Source of the DNA: JAUIAI01 sp049680625
GTDB lineage: Bacteria > Pseudomonadota > Gammaproteobacteria > Burkholderiales > Burkholderiaceae_E
Length of the DNA stretch: 62,383 nucleotides
Direction of reading: 5' to 3'
Assembly (NCBI GenBank): GCA_049680625.1
Contig: JBAUID010000120.1
Span: 1 to 62,383, forward strand
Each line of letters starts with the position of its first letter. Position 1 is the stretch's first letter. The notes under the pieces were generated by a model. It had not been told where the DNA came from. It worked only from the letters and a program-made list of their open reading frames with translations, and ran no database searches. Below are positions 43,296-51,682 of the stretch, piece by piece. A program made the translations under genes and the position numbers.

Positions 43296-43331
43296 GCCAA
43301 CCGGTACCCCGAACGCGGTATACCGGTTGGC
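43296..43331 (+). repeat. Perfect 11-bp hairpin between TRAP binding protein and small permease
   Basis: GCCAACCGGTA (43296-43306) and TACCGGTTGGC (43321-43331) are exact inverted copies around a 14-nt loop, 21 bp after the binding-protein stop. No T-run follows. This probably protects the upstream message from 3' decay so that more binding protein than permease is made. Confidence 0.8.
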
Positions 43332-43441
43332 AAACGCATATTCGGGCGATCCGACCAAGGCGCCTGAACCGGCGACTGCGTATGCCCGATCCGGTAGATG
43401 GTCACCCACTCTTCAACCACGCCGCAACCACGGATAGCCTG

Positions 43442-44077
43442 ATGTCGAACGAACCAATTTTTGCCGATGAATCGATTGCGACTCGGCGCTCAGATAATGT
43501 TGCCGATTTGCCCGACGACTTGCCGTTTCGACGACTCGTTATTGCTATCGACACCCTTAACTTATGGGTTGGAAAAATAATCGCATGGCTGATTATTCCG
43601 CTGATATTTGCGATGAGTTATGAAATTTTCATGCGCAAAGTCTTTATCGCACCAACCGTCTGGTCGTACGACGTCAGTCGCATGCTGTACGGCGCTATGT
43701 TTATTCTGGGCTCTGCCTACGGATTACTAAAAGGCATTCATATTCGCTCGGATTTTTTGTATCGGAACTGGTCGATTCAAACCCAGGGCAAGGTGGATAC
43801 TTTTCTGTATATCTTTTTCTTTATTCCCAGCATGATCGTATTTCTTTATGTCGCGGGAAACTGGGCATGGGAAGCCGTCGACCGAGCCGAGCGCGGTATG
43901 GATTCGTCATGGATGCCGCTACTCGGGCCAATAAAATCCTGCCTGCCGATTGGCATCTTGTTGCTGCTGCTGCAGGGCATTTCCGAACTGGTGAAGAGCT
44001 GGTACGCCGCCACCCGGGGAAACTGGCCAAACCAGGTGCCCTACGACCCGGAATCTAACCCTGAGCTGCAGGAGTAG
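43442..44077 (+). CDS. TRAP transporter small permease (DctQ)
   Basis: 211 residues from the ATG at 43442 (an ATG at 43382 is also open; neither has a strong SD). The typical four-helix small subunit has segments near IIAWLIIPLIFAMSYEIFMRK, MLYGAMFILGSAYGLLKG and FLYIFFFIPSMIVFLYV, plus the conserved TVWSYDVSRM and GIHIRSDFLY motifs. An unusually long acidic N-terminal tail of about 30 residues precedes helix 1. Five bp before dctM. Confidence 0.9.
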   Translation: MSNEPIFADESIATRRSDNVADLPDDLPFRRLVIAIDTLNLWVGKIIAWLIIPLIFAMSYEIFMRKVFIAPTVWSYDVSRMLYGAMFILGSAYGLLKGIHIRSDFLYRNWSIQTQGKVDTFLYIFFFIPSMIVFLYVAGNWAWEAVDRAERGMDSSWMPLLGPIKSCLPIGILLLLLQGISELVKSWYAATRGNWPNQVPYDPESNPELQE

Positions 44078-44082
44078 GCGAT

Positions 44083-45402
44083 ATGACACCAGAAATCATC
44101 GGCATGTGCATGATCGGCGCAATGCTGTTCGGCATTTTTATTGGCTTTCCAATATCGTTCACCCTGATTTTCCTGGGCCTGACATTTGGCTACTGGGGTT
44201 TTGGTGACCTCGTTTTTTACCTGATGACCGTCCAGTTTTACGGGACGATGATGGAGCAAACCCTGGCTGCGGTGCCGTTGTTTGTTTTCATGGGCATCAT
44301 GATGGAACAAGCCAACCTGATGGAGCGATTATTTAACTCGATCCAGCAACTGCTTGCCCGGGTTACCGGTTCGCTGTACCTGGCCGTGGCTTTTGTCTCG
44401 ACTGTATTTGCAGCAGCTACCGGTATTGTTGGTGCGTCGGTCACTATCCTGGGCATCATGGCGGGAAAGCCAATGATTCGCTCGGGCTACGATGTACAAC
44501 TGTCTTCCGGGCTGATTGCTGCCGGTGGCACCCTCGGCATTCTGATACCGCCGTCAATTATGCTGGTGGTCATGGGCCCGGTACTCGAAGTACCGGTAAC
44601 AACCTTGTTCGCTGCCGCCATTGTGCCGGGCATTTTGCTGGCCACCTTATTTACTGGCTACGCAATGATTCGCTGCTGGATCAACCCAAGCCTGGGCCCA
44701 CCGCTGGCTGTGGCAGACCGGGTACAAGGCACGGGCGCCTTGTGGGCCGAATTTTTCCTTGGCCTGGTGCCTCCGGCCGGCCTGGTGATGGCGGCCCTGG
44801 GCAGCATTATCCTTGGCTGGGCAACCCCAACGGAAGCGGCCGGTGCCGGGGCTTTTGGCGCCCTGGTGATGTCCGCCTGCTACGGCAAGCTCACGTGGCC
44901 CAACCTGAAAGATGCCACGATTAAAACTCTGGAAATCTCGGTGCTGATTCTGTTCCTGGTGGCGGCATCAAACTTTTTCGGTGCAGTGTTCTCACGGCTG
45001 GGTACGCCAACCATGTTGACCGAGTTATTACTCGACCTGGATCTGAACCGCTATGTAATCCTGGCCATGATCATGGCACTGATTTTCCTGCTGGGCTGGC
45101 CGCTGGAATGGGTGCCCATCGTACTGATTGTGGTGCCTTTCCTGATTCCGCTGATTACCAAGCTGGGCTTCGACCTGACCTGGTTTGGCATTTTAGTGGC
45201 GGTGAATTTGCAGACCGCCTGGCTATCGCCACCGGTAGCATTGTCCGCATACTTCTTAAAGGGGGTAGTGCCGGAGTGGCCGCTAAGTGATATTTACAAA
45301 GGCATGTTGCAGTTCATGGGGTTGCAACTGTTTGCGCTAATCATGATCATCAGCTTCCCCGATATTGCCCTTTGGCTTCCCAGGTATATGTATGGCGAAT
45401 GA
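44083..45402 (+). CDS. TRAP transporter large permease (DctM)
   Basis: 439-residue inner-membrane subunit driving uptake with a sodium gradient. About twelve hydrophobic segments, with the family's VPLFVFMGIMMEQANL, GSVTI-like VGASVTILGIMAGKPMI, the SGLIAAGGTLGILIPPSI signature, and PTEAAGAGAFGAL. The end overlaps the GMC oxidoreductase start by 11 bp, coupling import with oxidation. Confidence 0.95.
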   Translation: MTPEIIGMCMIGAMLFGIFIGFPISFTLIFLGLTFGYWGFGDLVFYLMTVQFYGTMMEQTLAAVPLFVFMGIMMEQANLMERLFNSIQQLLARVTGSLYLAVAFVSTVFAAATGIVGASVTILGIMAGKPMIRSGYDVQLSSGLIAAGGTLGILIPPSIMLVVMGPVLEVPVTTLFAAAIVPGILLATLFTGYAMIRCWINPSLGPPLAVADRVQGTGALWAEFFLGLVPPAGLVMAALGSIILGWATPTEAAGAGAFGALVMSACYGKLTWPNLKDATIKTLEISVLILFLVAASNFFGAVFSRLGTPTMLTELLLDLDLNRYVILAMIMALIFLLGWPLEWVPIVLIVVPFLIPLITKLGFDLTWFGILVAVNLQTAWLSPPVALSAYFLKGVVPEWPLSDIYKGMLQFMGLQLFALIMIISFPDIALWLPRYMYGE

Positions 45403-47011
45403 AGTCGTAGCAGACTATGTTGTTGTTGGTGGCGGAACCGCCGGCTGTGTATTGGCGAACCGCTTGAGTGCCAACGGAAAGTATTCAGTCGTTATGCTCG
45501 AAGCGGGCCCTAAAGATAACTACATCTGGATTCACATTCCGATTGGTTATGCCAAAACCATGTTTCACCCGGTTTATAACTGGCGCTTCGAAACCGAGCC
45601 TGAACCACACATGAACGAACGCAAGGTGTACTGGCCGCGGGGCCGGGGCCTGGGCGGTTCTTCGTCAATAAATGGTCTGGTTTATATCCGCGGTCAACAC
45701 GAAGACTATGACCGCTGGGCAGAACTGGGTAACAAAGGCTGGGGTTTCAAAGATGTGTTGCCCTATTTTAAGAAGCTGGAAGACAACGTTCGCGGCGCGG
45801 ACGAATTGCACGGGGTTGGCGGGCCAATCGCCTGTTCGGACATCGGAAAGAAATCAGAATTAATCGAAGCCATTATTGCCAGTGGAAATGAGCTCGGCGT
45901 ACCGCGTAATGACGACTTTAACGGGCCCACCCAGGAAGGGGTCGGATACTTTCAGCTTTTTACCCGTAACGGCCTGCGCTGCAGCACTTCGGTTGGCTAT
46001 CTCAAACCGGCGCGGCATCGCAAAAACCTTGAGGTTTTAACCGACGCCCATGCTACCCGCCTGATTATTGAAGGTGACGACTCAAAACGGGTGACCGGGG
46101 TTGAGTTCAATCACAAAGGGGTAGTCCGGTCTGTTAGCGCGAATCGTGAAGTTGTGTTGACGGCAGGTGCTTTGCAGTCACCACAATTGCTTATGCTCTC
46201 GGGGGTCGGCCCGGCGGAGAATATTCGCGAACACGGTATTAACGTGCGGCACGAACTTCCAGGGGTTGGACAAAACCTGCAGGATCACTTGCAGTTTCGC
46301 CTGATTTACAAATGCAAGAAACCGATCACCTTAAACGACGACTTGTCCTCTTGGTGGCGAACTGCACAGATGGGGGTCAGTTGGTTTTTTAAGCGCAACG
46401 GGCCAATGGCAGTCGGCATTAACCAGGGAGGCATGTTTACCCGTGTAATGCCAGAGTCAAAAACTCCAGACATCCAGTTTCATTTTGCAAATCTGTCCGC
46501 CGACATGGCAGGCGCCAAACCGCACACTTTTTCTGGCTTTACTTTCAGCGTATGCCAGCTCCGGCCTGAGTCGCGGGGCGAAGTCAAACTAAAGACTGCT
46601 GATCCACTGAAACCACCTGCAATGCATGCGAACTATCTGAGCGTTGACTCTGACCGCCAGTGCGCGCTTGCTTCGATTCGTTTCGCCCGCAAGCTGGCCA
46701 ATACCGATGCGATGAAAGACTACACCCTGGGTGAGTATTTGCCGGGGGAGCAAGTGTCTTCGGATGAAGAAGTTCTGGCATTTGCGCGCCAGTATGGCGC
46801 CACTATTTTTCACCCGGTAGGTACGTGCAAAATGGGTAACGATTCAATGGCCGTGGTTGACAATCGCCTACGAGTGAACGGCATCAGCAACTTGCGGGTT
46901 GCCGATTGCTCAATAATGCCCACCCTGGTTTCAGGCAACACCAGTGCGCCAGCAGCAATGATTGGCGAATACGCCAGTGACCTGATGCTGCAGGACGCGG
47001 AATCAAGCTAA
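45392..47011 (+). CDS. GMC family FAD-dependent alcohol/choline-type oxidoreductase
   Basis: 539 residues from the ATG at 45392. FAD-binding DYVVVGGGTAGCVLANRL is at the N-terminus, then the GMC signatures WPRGRGLGGSSSINGLVYIRG and TAGALQSPQLLMLSGVGP. The C-terminal catalytic region has FHPVGTCKMG (histidine) and SGNTSAPAAMIGE (asparagine in place of the second histidine, as in choline dehydrogenases). It oxidises a primary alcohol to an aldehyde using FAD with electrons passed to a quinone or oxygen. As last gene of the TRAP operon, it probably acts on the imported compound. Confidence 0.92.
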   Translation: MANEVVADYVVVGGGTAGCVLANRLSANGKYSVVMLEAGPKDNYIWIHIPIGYAKTMFHPVYNWRFETEPEPHMNERKVYWPRGRGLGGSSSINGLVYIRGQHEDYDRWAELGNKGWGFKDVLPYFKKLEDNVRGADELHGVGGPIACSDIGKKSELIEAIIASGNELGVPRNDDFNGPTQEGVGYFQLFTRNGLRCSTSVGYLKPARHRKNLEVLTDAHATRLIIEGDDSKRVTGVEFNHKGVVRSVSANREVVLTAGALQSPQLLMLSGVGPAENIREHGINVRHELPGVGQNLQDHLQFRLIYKCKKPITLNDDLSSWWRTAQMGVSWFFKRNGPMAVGINQGGMFTRVMPESKTPDIQFHFANLSADMAGAKPHTFSGFTFSVCQLRPESRGEVKLKTADPLKPPAMHANYLSVDSDRQCALASIRFARKLANTDAMKDYTLGEYLPGEQVSSDEEVLAFARQYGATIFHPVGTCKMGNDSMAVVDNRLRVNGISNLRVADCSIMPTLVSGNTSAPAAMIGEYASDLMLQDAESS

Positions 47012-47043
47012 ATCAGGCCTTTGCCCTAAACCCCCGACCTTGA

Positions 47044-47901
47044 TCAGGCACCAATTTTGTCAACAATGACGCGGGCCCTTTCCAATGAAATGCTGAGCAT
47101 GGCGGCAATCTTTTCAAGGTCGTGAATAATTTCGGGGTGGCTCCAGCCACTTTCGAGGTGACGACCCATGCTAATGCCCAGCTGCACGCTAAGTACCTGC
47201 CGATCAACTTCGAATGCCGGGTCGGCAAGGCGTTGCATCAGGCGCGGCATCTGCCAGCGGGCGAGTAATTCGCGGGTCAGCTGCGGTAAGCTAAAGCCCA
47301 GCACCTGACGCTGTGCGTCAAGCGATGGCACCCGCGGGGGGCCGCGTCGGATCTGACCAATCTGCTCCGCCTGTTTCGGCCAGTACTGCCAAAGCAAGAT
47401 TTCGGCGAAATCGTTTACCAGGGCAGTTTCGTAGACCACCGAACAATCCGTGTCATTACGCTGAGCCGCCAGTCCCATCGCGAGATTTGCCGCACGCTGC
47501 GAACGAAGCATGACTTGTCGAATCGCGGCCAACGCATCCGGATAAGCGGACAACTCTTCCTCAATTATTTTTGTCTTCAGAAAGTGCTCGAAAAACGGCT
47601 CCAGCCCCATCCACAATATCGCCGCGGTGACTGTCTCGGGGCGTGTTGCCTGCTTTGCATACGCCATCGGCGCAACACAGGCGAGTACTTTGAGCGTCAT
47701 CAATGGATCGTTCAACACAACCTCTGACAATTCCTGAACGCTAGCAGCCTCGGTCTTGTGCGCAAGACGCCTGATGATGACCATCGAACGGCGCATCACG
47801 GCAACATCACAATCTTGTAAGTTATCCGCCATCGCGATTAATGCTGCAGGCCGTTGTTGAGATTCAACCGTTTCACTTTGAGTGGAATTTACAATTGTCA
47901 T
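47044..47901 (-). CDS. HDOD domain signalling protein
   Basis: 285 residues with an HDOD output domain (about 25-230): VVLNDPLMTLKVLACV, AILWMGLEPFF and ETALVNDFAEILLW segments. The HD residues themselves are not conserved, as usual for HDOD. No receiver or GGDEF is attached. Such proteins relay stress or second-messenger signals in Gammaproteobacteria. It is divergent from prkA across a 468-bp gap that contains a perfect FNR-type box 33-46 bp before this gene's start. Confidence 0.85.
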   Translation of the reverse strand: MTIVNSTQSETVESQQRPAALIAMADNLQDCDVAVMRRSMVIIRRLAHKTEAASVQELSEVVLNDPLMTLKVLACVAPMAYAKQATRPETVTAAILWMGLEPFFEHFLKTKIIEEELSAYPDALAAIRQVMLRSQRAANLAMGLAAQRNDTDCSVVYETALVNDFAEILLWQYWPKQAEQIGQIRRGPPRVPSLDAQRQVLGFSLPQLTRELLARWQMPRLMQRLADPAFEVDRQVLSVQLGISMGRHLESGWSHPEIIHDLEKIAAMLSISLERARVIVDKIGA

Positions 47902-48369
47902 GTCGCTATCCGGGGCGTTCCTGCACGTTGGTGTTGATATTGATCAACTAATCGCTCGCTTCAAATGCGGTCGGGTCAAATATGGTGCTGTTTTGCACCA
48001 TCTGAATACTTGTTTTAGCAGATGTAATCAGCAAGACTTCTGTGTATAAACTGACACTTCGTTGCCATTTTGACTCGAAATAACCACTGGTCAGTTTTTC
48101 TACAGCGTTAATTCGAGGCAATGAGTTGGCAGACACGCTTAAGGCGTAAAACAAGCTTTATTGCTCTGCGGTGTTTTTCGCATCGAACTATCGAATCAGG
48201 GCTATGGTAGGTAAACCTTCACAAACAGCTATTCGTTACAAAGGAACCCAAAGCCGTTGCGCTAATACCAATGAACGTTGTGCCTTGGCGCAAGCAGGAT
48301 ATACGGTAAAGGATGTCATAGCGGTAATTACCGTGATGGGAAGTGCCGTCGGTAAAAAAGGAGCTTCAG
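47902..48369. other. 468-bp divergent gap between the HDOD gene and prkA
   Basis: No convincing gene. It holds an exact FNR/Anr box (47934-47947) and AT-rich stretches around 48000-48180 where a prkA promoter would lie. A small open frame overlapping the prkA start (48171-48383) has no SD or familiar sequence and is not called. I found no sigma54 -24/-12 element with correct 10-bp spacing. The prkA SD (AAAGGAG) is at its right end. Confidence 0.6.
47934..47947. promoter_or_regulatory. Perfect FNR/Anr-type box
   Basis: TTGAT-ATTG-ATCAA matches TTGAT-N4-ATCAA at all ten fixed bases and extends to a 16-bp palindrome with flanking G and C. It lies close to the HDOD start (ATG at 47901) and 430 bp from prkA. 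It could control either, likely by an oxygen-sensing FNR/Anr protein encoded elsewhere. Confidence 0.7.
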
Positions 48370-50292
48370 ATGAACTTGTTTGAGTCGTATCGGGAAACCT
48401 ATGTACAGGCACGCGACGAAGAAATGTCGCTGATGGATTACCTGGATTTGTGTCGACAAGACCCCATGGCCTACGCGTCCGCTGCTGAACGCATGCTAAG
48501 CGCCATTGGTGAACCCGAAGTCGTGGACACCCGCAACGACCCGCGCTTGTCCCGCTTGTTCGCAAACCGAATAATTAAACGTTACCCGGCCTTCAAAGAG
48601 TTCTACGGCATGGATGAGGCAATCGCTCAGATAGTCTCTTACTTCAAACACGCCGCCCAGGGCCTGGAAGAACGTAAACAAGTCTTGTACCTACTGGGTC
48701 CGGTTGGTGGTGGTAAATCGTCGATTGCCGAGAAATTGAAATCGCTGATGGAACAGTACCCGATTTACGCAATCAAAGATTCACCGGTTAACGAGTCTCC
48801 GCTTGGCTTATTTAATCCGCAGCGCGAAGGTGAAGCGCTGGAAAAAGAATACGGCATTCCGACCCGGTATCTGACCGGAATCATGAGCCCCTGGGCAATC
48901 AAACGGCTGGCTGAATTCGAAGGCGATATCACTCAGTTTCGCGTGGTTCGAATTCAACCCTCGGTACTTAAGCAAACCGGCATTGCTAAAACCGAACCGG
49001 GTGATGAAAACAATCAAGACATTTCGTCCCTGGTTGGCAAGGTTGATATTCGTAAACTTGAGTCGCTCGCACAAGACGACCCAGATGCCTACAGCTACTC
49101 AGGAGGTCTGTGCCTGGCGAACCAGGGCTTGCTTGAATTTGTCGAGATGTTCAAAGCACCAATCAAAATGCTGCACCCCCTGCTGACCGCCACCCAGGAG
49201 GGCAATTTCAAAGGGACAGAAGGATTTTCTGCAATACCGTTTCAGGGGATGATTCTTGCCCATTCCAACGAGTCTGAATGGCAGAGCTTTCGCAACAACC
49301 GTAACAATGAAGCCTTTCTCGATCGGATTTATATTGTCAAAGTGCCTTACTGCCTGCAGGTGTCAGAAGAGGTCAAGATTTATGACAAACTGCTTGCCCA
49401 CAGTTCGTTATCAGAAGCACCTTGCGCACCTGGAACCCTCGAAATGATGGCCCAGTTTGCGGTTTTGTCCCGTCTTGTTGAACCCGAAAACTCCAGTATT
49501 TTCACCAAGATGCGAGTCTATGACGGTGAAACCCTGAAAGATGTTGAGCCGAATGCAAAATCTGTTCAGGAGTACCGGGATTTTGCCGGCATTGACGAGG
49601 GCATGAACGGCACGTCAACCCGGTTTGCTTACAAAGTACTGTCCAGCGTCTTTAATTATGATCAAAACGAAGTCGCCGCGAACCCCGTGCATCTTATGTA
49701 TGTCCTGGAGCAACGCCTGCTTCGGGAGCAATTGCCTGAAGATACACAGCGACGCTATGTTGACTTCATCAAGGGATACCTGAGCCCCCGTTACGCCGAA
49801 TTTATTGGCAAAGAAATACAAACCGCATACCTCGAATCATATTCAGAATACGGACAAAATATCTTTGACCGCTACGTTACCTATGCTGACTACTGGATTC
49901 AGGATGAAGACTACCGTGACCCCGAAACCGGTGAGAGCTTTGACCGTTCGCAATTGAACGGCGAGTTAGAAAAGATTGAAAAACCCGCCGGCATTGCAAA
50001 CCCGAAAGATTTTCGTAACGAAATTGTAAATTTTGTCTTGCGTGCTCGCGCCAATAACAATGGCAAGAACCCGTCCTGGACAAGTTACGAAAAACTTCGT
50101 GAAGTAATTGAGAAGAAAATGTTCTCAAATACTGAAGAGCTACTGCCTGTTATTTCCTTTAGTGCCAAGTCGTCGTCAGAAGATCAGCGTAAGCACGACA
50201 GTTTTGTCGCCCGAATGGTCGACAAAGGCTATACCGAAAAGCAAGTCAGGCTGTTGTGTGAATGGTATTTGCGGGTTCGCAAGTCTCAATAG
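48370..50292 (+). CDS. prkA: PrkA family serine protein kinase (YeaG)
   Basis: 640 residues from the ATG at 48370 (SD AAAGGAG). AAA+-type NTPase part with Walker A LGPVGGGKSS (109-118), then the PrkA-specific NQGLLEFVEMFKAPIKMLHPLLTATQEG and ILAHSNESEW segments, and the C-terminal PrkA domain. In enteric bacteria YeaG acts with YeaH in nitrogen-starvation and stationary-phase survival. First gene of the operon continuing into yeaH and spoVR. Confidence 0.95.
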   Translation: MNLFESYRETYVQARDEEMSLMDYLDLCRQDPMAYASAAERMLSAIGEPEVVDTRNDPRLSRLFANRIIKRYPAFKEFYGMDEAIAQIVSYFKHAAQGLEERKQVLYLLGPVGGGKSSIAEKLKSLMEQYPIYAIKDSPVNESPLGLFNPQREGEALEKEYGIPTRYLTGIMSPWAIKRLAEFEGDITQFRVVRIQPSVLKQTGIAKTEPGDENNQDISSLVGKVDIRKLESLAQDDPDAYSYSGGLCLANQGLLEFVEMFKAPIKMLHPLLTATQEGNFKGTEGFSAIPFQGMILAHSNESEWQSFRNNRNNEAFLDRIYIVKVPYCLQVSEEVKIYDKLLAHSSLSEAPCAPGTLEMMAQFAVLSRLVEPENSSIFTKMRVYDGETLKDVEPNAKSVQEYRDFAGIDEGMNGTSTRFAYKVLSSVFNYDQNEVAANPVHLMYVLEQRLLREQLPEDTQRRYVDFIKGYLSPRYAEFIGKEIQTAYLESYSEYGQNIFDRYVTYADYWIQDEDYRDPETGESFDRSQLNGELEKIEKPAGIANPKDFRNEIVNFVLRARANNNGKNPSWTSYEKLREVIEKKMFSNTEELLPVISFSAKSSSEDQRKHDSFVARMVDKGYTEKQVRLLCEWYLRVRKSQ

Positions 50293-50413
50293 ACTAATGT
50301 AAAACCTATTGCCAACCCCGATGGCCAACCCAAGTTTGAATTCCAATGACCCATAAATAAGCGCCTGTTGAATTCATTCAGCGCGCCATCAACGTCCTCC
50401 AGAGGTATCCGCC

Positions 50414-51682
50414 GTGTCAGTTGTTATTGATCGCCGACTAAATGATCGCAACAAAAGCGCGTCAAATCGCGAGCGCTTTATGCGTCGCTATAAAGGGCAT
50501 ATCAAAAGAGCTGTCTCTGATATGGTTGCCGACCGCTCTATTCGCGATATGCAGCGCGGCGGCTCGGTCAAAATTCCAACCAAAGACATTAACGAACCGA
50601 AGTTGCGCCATGGCGAGGGAGGTGACCGCGAGACGGTATTACCTGGCAATCGCCAATTTAACCCCGGGGACAAATTACGCCGCCCACCTGGTGGCGGCGA
50701 AGGCCAGGGGCAAGGTGAAGGCGGAGAAGGGGGGGGCGGCGAAGATGATTTTGTCTTTACCCTGACGCGTGACGAATTCATGAGCATCTTTTTTGATGAC
50801 CTTGAATTGCCAAACCTGGTTCGTACTTACGTTGGTAACGTTGTTGAGACCAAACCCCAACGTGCGGGCTACACCCGCCAGGGCGCCCCAGTGAATATGT
50901 CGGTCGTGCAAACCATGCGCAGCGCTATGGGCAGAAGGCTTGCCCTGGCCGGGCCTTCGAAACGCCGGCTTGGCGAACTCGAGCAACACATACTCAGTAA
51001 TGAATTGAGCGTAGATCAGCATCAGGAAGCAGTTGAAGAAATCGAAACCCTTAAACGCAAGATTAAGAACGTACCTTTCCTTGACGAAATTGATCTTCGT
51101 TTTCGCCATCGAATCATGGTGCCGAAACCGGTCAGCCAGGCGGTGATGTTTTGCCTGATGGATGTCTCCGCCTCAATGGATGAACACAAGAAAGACCTGG
51201 CCAAACGTTTTTACACTTTGCTGTATTTGTTCTTGTCGAGAAAGTACGAAAAAGTAGAGGTCATATTTATCCGGCACACAGATGATGCTGAAGAGGTTAA
51301 TGAGAACGACTTCTTTAACGACCGTAAAACTGGCGGAACAGTTGTGTATTCCGCACTAAAACTGATGCATGAAATTATCGAAGAGCGTTTTCCGTCGAGT
51401 GAATGGAATATCTACGGTGCCCAGGCTTCGGACGGTGACGCTTTCGGGGCAGACCCCGAAAAAAGCCGGATATTCCTTGAGGAATCCATCCTCCCCCTTA
51501 CCCGTCACTTTGCCTATATCGAGGTAACTGAACAACGCCATCTGCGCACGTCGACACTGGGTGCCGCCTATAGCCGGGTGCAGTGCGCCCACTTTGCCAT
51601 GGTAGAAGTTGAAGAACATCGCCATATCTACCCGGTATTCCGCGAGTTATTCAGTCGTCGGCAGGCGGGGATAGCCGCATGA
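50414..51682 (+). CDS. yeaH: UPF0229 family protein YeaH (vWA-like partner of PrkA)
   Basis: 422 residues starting with GTG at 50414. The family's opening VIDRRLNDRNKSASNRERF matches YeaH, followed by a Gly/Glu-rich low-complexity linker (about 95-115). A vWA-like domain carries the metal-ion site MDVSASMDEHKKDLAK. No reaction known; works with PrkA. Overlaps spoVR by 4 bp. Confidence 0.94.
   Translation: MSVVIDRRLNDRNKSASNRERFMRRYKGHIKRAVSDMVADRSIRDMQRGGSVKIPTKDINEPKLRHGEGGDRETVLPGNRQFNPGDKLRRPPGGGEGQGQGEGGEGGGGEDDFVFTLTRDEFMSIFFDDLELPNLVRTYVGNVVETKPQRAGYTRQGAPVNMSVVQTMRSAMGRRLALAGPSKRRLGELEQHILSNELSVDQHQEAVEEIETLKRKIKNVPFLDEIDLRFRHRIMVPKPVSQAVMFCLMDVSASMDEHKKDLAKRFYTLLYLFLSRKYEKVEVIFIRHTDDAEEVNENDFFNDRKTGGTVVYSALKLMHEIIEERFPSSEWNIYGAQASDGDAFGADPEKSRIFLEESILPLTRHFAYIEVTEQRHLRTSTLGAAYSRVQCAHFAMVEVEEHRHIYPVFRELFSRRQAGIAA

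Noticed and set aside
47902..48369. Possible sigma54 promoter for prkA
   Set aside because: GG/GC pairs such as in TTGGCAGACACGCTT do not have the required spacing.
48171..48383. 70-codon frame ahead of and overlapping prkA
   Set aside because: No SD, low-complexity translation, and it runs into the well-supported prkA start; treated as leader sequence.
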